A stretch of DNA of 64,000 nt. Origin: RGIG4576 sp045656705. GTDB taxonomy: Bacteria > Bacteroidota > Bacteroidia > Bacteroidales > Muribaculaceae. The position numbers and the translations under genes are program-made. Below the pieces are notes generated by a model that made no database searches, had not been told where the DNA came from, and saw only the letters and a list, made by a program, of their open reading frames with translations. Location of the stretch: contig JAZORR010000050.1 of NCBI GenBank assembly GCA_045656705.1, forward strand, positions 1-64,000. Direction: 5' to 3'. This document shows, piece by piece, positions 17,744 through 24,551 of the stretch; positions within the stretch are counted from its first letter, which is position 1; every line of letters starts with the position of its first letter.

Positions 17744-20700
17744 AGTTTCTCCTCTTTTTTAGTTACTAAATAATATAGTATAGGCACTACAAATACATTT
17801 AATATTGTAGAAGATATAAGCCCACCAAGAATAACTATCGCCATAGGACTTTGAATTTCATTACCTGGTTCTGTGCTCTTAATTGCTATCGGAATTAAAG
17901 CCAACGCAGTAGTAAGTGCAGTCATTATAATTGGCAACAATCTATCAACACTACCTATATAAATGCGATCAAGAATAGAGTATCCTTCTTCTTTCAAATT
18001 GTTATATCTTGACATAAGTAGCATACCATTACGAGTAGTAATACCCAACAATGAAATAAAACCTATAATAGCAGGAATATTCAACACATTAGAGCCCACC
18101 TTCAATACCAAAATACCACCTATCAAGGCAAGAGGTATATTTATGAGTACGATAAGAGACTGTTTTACATCCTTAAATTCTTGATACAACAATATAACTA
18201 CTATAATCAATGCCACAAGTGACATTATAGCAAGAGTTTTAGATGCCTTTGCTTCATTTTCAAACTGTCCACCATATACAATATAATATCCTTCTGGCAA
18301 TGTAATTTCAGCATCTATCTTCTCCTGAATTTCATTTACAACACCTCTTAAATCTCGATCTGCCACATTACAAGATATAAGGATGCGACGACTTACATTT
18401 TCGCGACTGATACTATTAGGACCATCAGCCGATTTTACATCGGCCACAAAAGAGAATGGAATTTTACCCTGATTGCTATCAATCATCAGATTCTTAATCT
18501 TCTCCATTGAGTTTCGTTCTGAATCGGCTACTCTTAGTGTTATATCGTAAGGCAAACCATCTTCATACACTTGAGACACAACAATTCCAGCCAAAGTAAC
18601 ATTTACAAAATCAGAGAATTCGCTAATAGTAATACCATATTTAGCAAGCATATCACGCCTTGGACTGATTTGTAATTGTGGACGAGCAACTTGTTGCTCA
18701 AGGTTGGCATCTACAACACCTGGAATAGTTGAAATTATCTCCTTGATTTTTGAACCATTATTATATAATTTATTCAAATCAGGACCAAACAATTTAATCG
18801 CAATCTGTGATTTCGAGCCACTAAGCATAGCATCAATTCGGTGAGAAATTGGTTGACCTATCTCCACTGTTGCACCTGGTAAAAATGCTAATTTCTCACG
18901 CAATTCTTTCAGTACTTCACTTTTAGTGCGATTAGTCAATTCATACGGAGCTTCAATTTCAGATACATTCACGCCAAATGAATGTTCAGCCAATTCCGCA
19001 CGGCCTGTTTTTCTTGACACACACTTTACTTCTGGAATACTCAATATAATTCGTTCTGCCTCTCTACCGATCTTATCAGATTCTTCAAGTGATATACCTG
19101 GCATTAAATTTACATTTACTGTAAACGAACCTTCATTAAACGATGGCAAGAAACTTCTACCTAAAGTAAAAAATAAACCAAATGCTACAATAAAACTTAA
19201 TCCAACAAAGCCTAACAAATAATACTTATAATTAAAACATTTTACCAATAATGATTTATAAGCACTTTTTAGTTTAGCTGTAACATATGGATCTTTTTCA
19301 TCTTTATTATCTTTTCCTTTTAAAAGATAGCTACACAATACAGGTGTGAGCGTAAGAGCTACAATAGTAGATGCAACCAAAGACACAATAAATGAAATTC
19401 CAAGAGGTATCAATAAACGACCTTCTAATCCACTTAAGAAAAATAGTGGAAGGAAACAAGCCACAATTATTAATGTCGAATTCAAAATAGGCATACGCAC
19501 TTCAGCCGATGCTGCAAACACCACATCAAGAACGGATTTACGCTGATCAATAGGCAAAGCTCTATTTTCCTTTAAGCGTTTATACACATTTTCCACATCC
19601 ACAATAGCATCATCTACAAGTGAACCGATAGCAATTGCTATACCACCCAAACTCATTGTATTAATAGTATATCCAAATAAATGTAATACCACTATAGTAA
19701 CTATCACAGATAGAGGAATAGCTATCAGCGATATAAGGGTAGTGCGTACATTCATCAAGAAGAAGAACAACACAATAACCACAAACAAAGCACCTTCTAT
19801 CAACGAGCTTTGAATATTAGCTATTGAGCTATCGATAAATGTACTTTGGCGGAAAGTATCAGTAGCAATTACCACATCTTTCGGCATCGATTTTTGCAAA
19901 TCGTCAAGGCTTGCAAGTATCGCATTGGTCAAGGCTTTTGTATCTGTTTCTGGTTGCTTTGTGATTGTAAGCAACACTGCTGGTTCTGCATTTTTAGAAG
20001 CAAGGCCTAACTTTGGTGATTTTGAACCAATTTTCACTTCAGCTACATCTCCCACAAGTACAGTACCATTCTCATCACTTCTGATTACACTACTTGCAAT
20101 ATCTTCAAATCTATTGGTATTAATATCTCCTTTGATAAGATATTCATTACCATATTCATATAGCACACCACCACCTATATTATTATTAATATTGTTGGTT
20201 GCTGCTAGCACCTCACTCATTGAAACATTATAGTATTTCATTTTTGCAAGGTCCACAAGTATTTGATATTCTTTAATATCACCACCTATTACTTGTACTT
20301 CTGCCACACCACCTTCAGCAAGGATTCTCGGACGAATAATGCGATCGGCAATTGTTCTTAAATCCAACAAACTTGTTTCGGTAGAAGTTAGAGACACAAT
20401 AAGCATTTCTCCCAAAATAGAAGATTGTGGACCTAACACTGGTGACTTAACTCCATTAGGGAAATTACTTTCTAATGTTGACAATTTCTCAGATACAATT
20501 TGTCGAGCGAGATAAATATCAGTACCCCAATCAAATTCTACCCATACCAACGAGAATCCACTTGTCGAAGAAGAACGCACTCGGCGCACATTTGTAGCAC
20601 CATTTAGCACAGTCTCAATAGGGAAGGTTACAGCCTTTTCCACTTCTTCTGGAGCATAACCTTGTGCCTCAGTCATTACTGTCACAGTAGGCGCATTCAA

Positions 20701-20823
20701 ATCGGGGAAAACATCTACTTCAGTATTATAAGCAACAAGACACCCTCCAACAAATAGAAATATAGTGGCTAAAAGCACCAATATTCTATTGTTCAATGAG
20801 AATTTTATAATTTTGTTTAGCAT
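17740..20823 (-). CDS. Heavy-metal efflux RND pump (CusA/CzcA family)
   Basis: The inner-membrane proton-driven pump of a tripartite metal exporter, 1027 residues with the RND layout: TM1 at about 14-32, large periplasmic loop, TM2-6 at about 340-480, a second loop, then TM7-12. The TM4 motif GGIAIAIGSLVDDAIVDVEN (393-412) resembles the Cu(I)/Ag(I) CusA type more than the CzcA type. Ion specificity is therefore inferred as monovalent copper/silver-like but not proven. It follows the adaptor gene by 17 bases and overlaps the channel gene. No metal-responsive regulator gene is beside the operon. Confidence 0.93.
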   Translation of the reverse strand: MLNKIIKFSLNNRILVLLATIFLFVGGCLVAYNTEVDVFPDLNAPTVTVMTEAQGYAPEEVEKAVTFPIETVLNGATNVRRVRSSSTSGFSLVWVEFDWGTDIYLARQIVSEKLSTLESNFPNGVKSPVLGPQSSILGEMLIVSLTSTETSLLDLRTIADRIIRPRILAEGGVAEVQVIGGDIKEYQILVDLAKMKYYNVSMSEVLAATNNINNNIGGGVLYEYGNEYLIKGDINTNRFEDIASSVIRSDENGTVLVGDVAEVKIGSKSPKLGLASKNAEPAVLLTITKQPETDTKALTNAILASLDDLQKSMPKDVVIATDTFRQSTFIDSSIANIQSSLIEGALFVVIVLFFFLMNVRTTLISLIAIPLSVIVTIVVLHLFGYTINTMSLGGIAIAIGSLVDDAIVDVENVYKRLKENRALPIDQRKSVLDVVFAASAEVRMPILNSTLIIVACFLPLFFLSGLEGRLLIPLGISFIVSLVASTIVALTLTPVLCSYLLKGKDNKDEKDPYVTAKLKSAYKSLLVKCFNYKYYLLGFVGLSFIVAFGLFFTLGRSFLPSFNEGSFTVNVNLMPGISLEESDKIGREAERIILSIPEVKCVSRKTGRAELAEHSFGVNVSEIEAPYELTNRTKSEVLKELREKLAFLPGATVEIGQPISHRIDAMLSGSKSQIAIKLFGPDLNKLYNNGSKIKEIISTIPGVVDANLEQQVARPQLQISPRRDMLAKYGITISEFSDFVNVTLAGIVVSQVYEDGLPYDITLRVADSERNSMEKIKNLMIDSNQGKIPFSFVADVKSADGPNSISRENVSRRILISCNVADRDLRGVVNEIQEKIDAEITLPEGYYIVYGGQFENEAKASKTLAIMSLVALIIVVILLYQEFKDVKQSLIVLINIPLALIGGILVLKVGSNVLNIPAIIGFISLLGITTRNGMLLMSRYNNLKEEGYSILDRIYIGSVDRLLPIIMTALTTALALIPIAIKSTEPGNEIQSPMAIVILGGLISSTILNVFVVPILYYLVTKKEEKL

Positions 20824-20840
20824 ATATTTTACGATTTGAA

Positions 20841-22136
20841 TTAATGTTCATGACTATGACCTGGAGCAGCACCTTCTTGTGAGGCAAGTTTTACAAATAC
20901 TGCACCTTTAGTTACTACCTCTTCACCTTCGTGTAAACCCGATAGTACCTCTACCATATCACCATTATTTACACCCAATTTCACTTCTTTCTTTGCATAC
21001 ATTTCAGGATGAACCTTCACATAAACAAAATAATAACCTTGCTCTTCGGTAATAGAGCCAATAGGTAAAACGATACAATTTGGTTTAGATTCTCCTACCA
21101 AATAAATATCAGCATATGAACCTGGCACGATAGATTCTGTATTGTTAAATTCAAAATTAAGTGGTATATAACCTGGCGTAACAACACTAATATTTTCGTT
21201 AGAAACAATTCGACCATTCATTTTAGCCAAATCATAAATTTGATCAGAGTAAGATGTGCGGAAATTTGCCGATTTCACATTTTTGGCAAATGATGCATAT
21301 CTCACTGGAAGATCAGCTTTTAATATTAGTTTCTTATTTTTAGAAACTTGAGCTATTGCAGTTCCTACCTCCACAAATTCACCATCCCTCTTATACATTT
21401 CGGTAAGAGTACCAGAAATATTACTTGTAGCAGCACTTCCAGCACCAACATTATTAACTAAAGCAACTTTCGCTTGTTCATACATTTGCTTTGCTAAATT
21501 ATAATCTTTCTCAGTAACAATTTTATCGTTATAGAGTGGTGTTATACGATCAAGTTCTCTTTTTGCTGCTTCATAATTAATCTTTGCAACTTCATTAACA
21601 TCACCGCCAGCAACATCTTGTGATGAAACAAAACCAATAGATGTGCCTACCGACAATTGCTTACCTACGATAGCATTGCCATTCAATTTCAAAACGCCAC
21701 TCGATTTAGCAACAATAACCGACAAATCACCTTGAGCTGGAACTATTTGACCACTTACTTTAATAATATTATTAAATGGTTGGAAAGTAACCTTCTTTGA
21801 TTCTACGCCAAAATGTGCAGCTTTATTATCAGTAAAATTAATTTCTTCAGAATGATTATGTACATCGGCAGCATGATTCTCAACTTTTGCCGTAGATTGA
21901 TGCTTATGAGCGTGCTTATGTCCACTATGATTATGGATATGACCACTGTGATCGTGATTATGTCCACTATGATTATGATTGTGACCATTGTGGTCGTGGC
22001 TATGTGCATGATTGTGACTATGACTACTATGGTCATGAGTATTAGTTTCTTGCGTATGCTCATGATTGCCACAAGAGAACAAACAAGTTACTATTACTGC
22101 CATAAAAACAGTAAAAAATAATTTATAAGATTTCAT
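20841..22136 (-). CDS. His-rich periplasmic adaptor of metal RND system (CusB/CzcB family)
   Basis: A 431-residue membrane-fusion lipoprotein (lipobox CLFSC, Cys22). Just after the anchor, residues 25-79 contain 23 histidines, largely in a heptapeptide repeat of the type GHNHDHS (four copies, 51-78). The C-terminus also ends GHSHEH. The remainder is a standard adaptor: barrel-sandwich lipoyl halves, an alpha-helical hairpin (about 185-235) and a beta barrel. The His tail very probably binds metal ions and feeds the pump; His-rich tracts are known in CzcB-like proteins, but the repeat here is unusually regular. It is the second gene of the operon. Confidence 0.92.
   Translation of the reverse strand: MKSYKLFFTVFMAVIVTCLFSCGNHEHTQETNTHDHSSHSHNHAHSHDHNGHNHNHSGHNHDHSGHIHNHSGHKHAHKHQSTAKVENHAADVHNHSEEINFTDNKAAHFGVESKKVTFQPFNNIIKVSGQIVPAQGDLSVIVAKSSGVLKLNGNAIVGKQLSVGTSIGFVSSQDVAGGDVNEVAKINYEAAKRELDRITPLYNDKIVTEKDYNLAKQMYEQAKVALVNNVGAGSAATSNISGTLTEMYKRDGEFVEVGTAIAQVSKNKKLILKADLPVRYASFAKNVKSANFRTSYSDQIYDLAKMNGRIVSNENISVVTPGYIPLNFEFNNTESIVPGSYADIYLVGESKPNCIVLPIGSITEEQGYYFVYVKVHPEMYAKKEVKLGVNNGDMVEVLSGLHEGEEVVTKGAVFVKLASQEGAAPGHSHEH
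21903..21986 (-). repeat. Four tandem 21-bp repeats encoding GHxHxHS
   Basis: Four imperfect in-frame 21-base units (minus-strand reading) encode GHNHNHS, GHNHDHS, GHIHNHS and GHKHAHK inside the metal adaptor gene. Unit number could change by slippage without breaking the frame. Confidence 0.8.
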
Positions 22137-22206
22137 ATTTATATGATTTTAGAGTGATTAATTCGTTTAATTTATGATATCATTTGTCTTTTACACCAAA
22201 TATTTT

Positions 22207-22617
22207 TCACAAATAGGGTGGAGCTCTTAGATGTATTATCCCTTGCCAGAAATTATTGATTGTAATGTTTTCACAATCGCATATGCATTCTATAACTTCA
22301 TCATACCAATGCTTAAAATCAAATAATGATATTATACATATTAAAATATCATTAGTAACCTTATTTTCTGTTTTTTGAATACTGATTTTAAGCGAACAAT
22401 TAGCTTCATCTTTATGATGCCCATCATGGCATCCGTGTGAACATTCTTCTTGGGGTACAGTCTTTTCGTTATGATTATGGCTATGTGTGCAATTAGTAAT
22501 ATTACAAGAGTAAATCATCATTCTCCCATCAGTAGAATGATGATGAAATTGAGCAATTGAACAAAATGATACAACAATTGCAATAAAAAGTGATATAATA
22601 GTTTCTAACACTCTCAT
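22207..22617 (-). CDS. Small His/Cys-rich exported protein (DUF6769-like)
   Basis: A 136-residue protein with an N-terminal hydrophobic segment (about 5-22), then a metal-ligand-rich centre: FHHHS, CTHSHNHN and CSHGCHDGHHKDE. The C-terminus ends HLRAPPYL. The look and position recall small DUF6769-type proteins found beside Bacteroidetes Cus-like operons, but I hold that name with moderate confidence. As first gene of the operon, 70 bases before the adaptor gene, it is probably a periplasmic metal-binding accessory. Its ATG lies only 5 bases after a -7 box, so it may be leaderless. Confidence 0.75.
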   Translation of the reverse strand: MRVLETIISLFIAIVVSFCSIAQFHHHSTDGRMMIYSCNITNCTHSHNHNEKTVPQEECSHGCHDGHHKDEANCSLKISIQKTENKVTNDILICIISLFDFKHWYDEVIECICDCENITINNFWQGIIHLRAPPYL

Positions 22618-22622
22618 TTATG

Positions 22623-22630
22623 CAAAAATA
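22623..22630 (-). promoter_or_regulatory. Possible -7 box of the metal efflux operon
   Basis: TATTTTTG on the minus strand, only 5 bases before the ATG of the first gene. There is no TTTG at -33; that space is filled by a perfect inverted repeat. A weak or regulated promoter would fit, as would read-through from the upstream genes. Confidence 0.4.
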
Positions 22631-22665
22631 CATATATTTCTGCTCTTTTGAGAAATATATGTATT
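22627..22665 (-). terminator. 15-bp perfect inverted repeat: terminator of rplY-pth-S4 operon or operator
   Basis: AATACATATATTTCT (22627-22641) and AGAAATATATGTATT (22651-22665) are perfect complements with a 9-base loop. On the minus strand the second arm runs into TTTTT, which fits an intrinsic terminator for the rplY-pth-S4 genes upstream. Because it occupies the promoter zone of the metal operon, it could also be an operator. Confidence 0.65.
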
Positions 22666-22702
22666 AATCTTATATTAAATTAACAAATTACTGTTAGATA
22701 GG

Positions 22703-23140
22703 TCAATTTTCATCATCGAAATCATCGTCAAAATCATCTATATCATCATATCCCATAAAGATGATATCGTTAAATCTCGCTAATTCACGACCTTCTTTCT
22801 TAGTAGGGCGACCAAGTCCTTTCTGGCGATCGATAAAACCACTAATTCGCGACATTTCAAGTATATCATATTGCTCTTTTGGAGTAATATTTTTTAGATA
22901 ATCTGGAACAAATTTAGCTCCAACTCTATTTTCAGTAAGACCTACGACCTCAAAAGAATAGGTAATAGGGGGCTTCTTTACAAGAATCACATCTCCCACT
23001 TTCACCCCATGAGAAGGCTTTACATTCATACCTGAAATAGTTACACGCCCCTTCTTACATGCATCAGTTGCTATAGTTCGAGTTTTGAAAACGCGTGTTG
23101 CCCAAAGCCATTTATCAACTCTTACTTCACCCTTTGCCAT
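22703..23140 (-). CDS. S4-domain RNA-binding protein (Hsp15/HslR-like)
   Basis: A 145-residue protein with an N-terminal S4 RNA-binding domain (RVDKWLWATRVFKTRTIATDACKKG, about 6-30, continuing through GDVILVKK). In E. coli the homologue Hsp15 binds stalled 50S subunits carrying peptidyl-tRNA. The family match is clear; that role is by homology. The C-terminus is strongly acidic (DDIDDFDDDFDDEN). The gene follows pth by 9 bases. Peptidyl-tRNA hydrolase and Hsp15 both deal with stalled peptidyl-tRNA, so the pairing makes functional sense. Confidence 0.88.
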   Translation of the reverse strand: MAKGEVRVDKWLWATRVFKTRTIATDACKKGRVTISGMNVKPSHGVKVGDVILVKKPPITYSFEVVGLTENRVGAKFVPDYLKNITPKEQYDILEMSRISGFIDRQKGLGRPTKKEGRELARFNDIIFMGYDDIDDFDDDFDDEN

Positions 23141-23149
23141 AACCTAATA

Positions 23150-23713
23150 TTACTTATTGCTAAAATTATTCATTGCAAATGTCAATCCAGATAGACAAAA
23201 TGCTTTAATTGCATCGATAGCAACTTTAGCACGAATAGGTAGTTCCTTAGTTTGATCTTCGGTAAAATTACCTAATACATAGTCTACTTGAGCACCTTTA
23301 GGAAAGTCGTTGCCAATACCAAATCTCAAACGTGCATAATTTTGTCCACCCACCATAGCAGCAATATTTTTCAAACCATTATGGCCACCATCACTGCCTT
23401 TACCTTTGATTCTTATGGCTCCAAAAGGTAGGGCTAAATCATCTACAATAACAAGAACATTCTCTAATGGAATATTTTCTTTGTTCATCCAATAACGCAC
23501 GGCTTCACCACTCAAATTCATATATGTAGATGGTTTTAAAAGCACAAGAATTTTATTCTTCACTCTTACTTGAGCCACATCTCCATATCTTTGAGTAGAG
23601 AAAACAATATTGGATGCCTCAGCAAAGGCATCCAATACTTTAAATCCAATGTTGTGTCGAGTATTTTGGTATTCAGCTCCAATATTACCCAATCCAACAA
23701 TCAAATACTTCAT
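23150..23713 (-). CDS. pth: Peptidyl-tRNA hydrolase
   Basis: The essential esterase that recycles peptidyl-tRNA released during translation. The 187-residue length is normal. The N-terminal signature GLGNIGAEYQNTRHNIG includes the catalytic His and conserved Asn residues, and DDLALPFG and GSDGGHNGLKNI follow in order. It lies 7 bases after rplY and 9 before the S4 gene, in the rplY-pth arrangement common across bacteria. Confidence 0.98.
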   Translation of the reverse strand: MKYLIVGLGNIGAEYQNTRHNIGFKVLDAFAEASNIVFSTQRYGDVAQVRVKNKILVLLKPSTYMNLSGEAVRYWMNKENIPLENVLVIVDDLALPFGAIRIKGKGSDGGHNGLKNIAAMVGGQNYARLRFGIGNDFPKGAQVDYVLGNFTEDQTKELPIRAKVAIDAIKAFCLSGLTFAMNNFSNK

Positions 23714-23720
23714 TCGTTAA

Positions 23721-24395
23721 TTACTTTTTAGCATTTGCTTGAGCTTGTGCACCACGAGCAGCACGAGTCAATTGAACTGCACATACTACTGCGTTCTTAG
23801 CATTCATCAATTCAAGACCTTCATAGTGCAAATCACCAATCTTAAGAGTCTTACCAAGTTCAAGGTTGTCTACATTTACAACGATACGTTCTGGCATATC
23901 AGCGTAAAGAGCTTTAACCTTAATCTTCTTCATTGACAAAGTCAACTTACCACCGGCCTTAACACCAGCTGCGTGACCTTCAATCTTAACTGGAACTTCC
24001 ATTACTACTGGCTTGTTTTCATATACTTCCAAAAGGTCGATGTGAAGAACTTCGTCAGTTACTGGGTGGAATTGTAGATCCTTAAGAACAGCCTTCTTAT
24101 TTTTGCCATTGATTGTTAGATCAATAACGAAGATGTCTGGAGTGTAAATCAACTTACGTACATCAGCCAACTTTACTACCAAGTCAGATGCGAAAATAGC
24201 CTTATCGTTTTCAGCTCTCTTGTTACCAGGAAGAGTTACCAATTTAGTACCTTCTTCAAGAGTTCCGTTATAAGGAAGTTCTACTACTTCACCACCATTA
24301 AGAACTACTGGTACAAGACCTTCTTTACGCAAAGCTTTTGTTGCTTTTTTACCAAGAGCCAATCTTGGTTCTGCTGTCAATTCAAATGTTTTCAT
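23721..24395 (-). CDS. rplY: 50S ribosomal protein L25 (TL5/CTC type)
   Basis: A 5S rRNA-binding protein of the long CTC/TL5 form: an N-terminal L25 domain (about 1-90, EPRLALGKKATKALRKEG and HPVTDEVLHIDLLEV) and a C-terminal beta domain (about 95-200, PVKIEGHAAGVKAGG). The Ala-rich tail ends at residue 224. It is the first gene of rplY-pth-S4, with a leader of about 73 bases from the best promoter match. Confidence 0.97.
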   Translation of the reverse strand: MKTFELTAEPRLALGKKATKALRKEGLVPVVLNGGEVVELPYNGTLEEGTKLVTLPGNKRAENDKAIFASDLVVKLADVRKLIYTPDIFVIDLTINGKNKKAVLKDLQFHPVTDEVLHIDLLEVYENKPVVMEVPVKIEGHAAGVKAGGKLTLSMKKIKVKALYADMPERIVVNVDNLELGKTLKIGDLHYEGLELMNAKNAVVCAVQLTRAARGAQAQANAKK

Positions 24396-24473
24396 TTTTT
24401 GTTTTTTTGTTTGTGTTACTCAAAATTAAGTTGCTCCTAATTTCCCATCACACGGTATTCTTAAAAAGCGGTG

Positions 24474-24505
24474 CAAAATTACAAAAAAACTTCCACATAC
24501 ACAAG
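24474..24505 (-). promoter_or_regulatory. Promoter of rplY-pth-S4
   Basis: Minus strand: -7 TAATTTTG (24474-24481), 20-bp spacer, -33 CTTG (24502-24505). A second TAATTTTG at 24421-24428 lies closer to the gene but has no -33 partner. Confidence 0.6.
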
Positions 24506-24551
24506 CATTTAATATATAAAATTGCGTTTCACAAATCAATTAACGCTTCAT

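Noticed and set aside
21903..21986. Possible CRISPR or satellite array at the 21-bp repeats
   Set aside because: The units are contiguous, in frame and coding, with no spacers and no cas genes nearby.
21803..22121. Open frames of about 90-100 codons overlapping the His-rich part of the metal adaptor on both strands
   Set aside because: They arise from the repetitive CAT/CAC codons of the His tract, giving Met/Ile-rich low-complexity products with no family resemblance.
22627..22665. Inverted repeat as a transposon end
   Set aside because: No transposase, target duplication or partner repeat is present; the T tract and position fit a terminator or operator.
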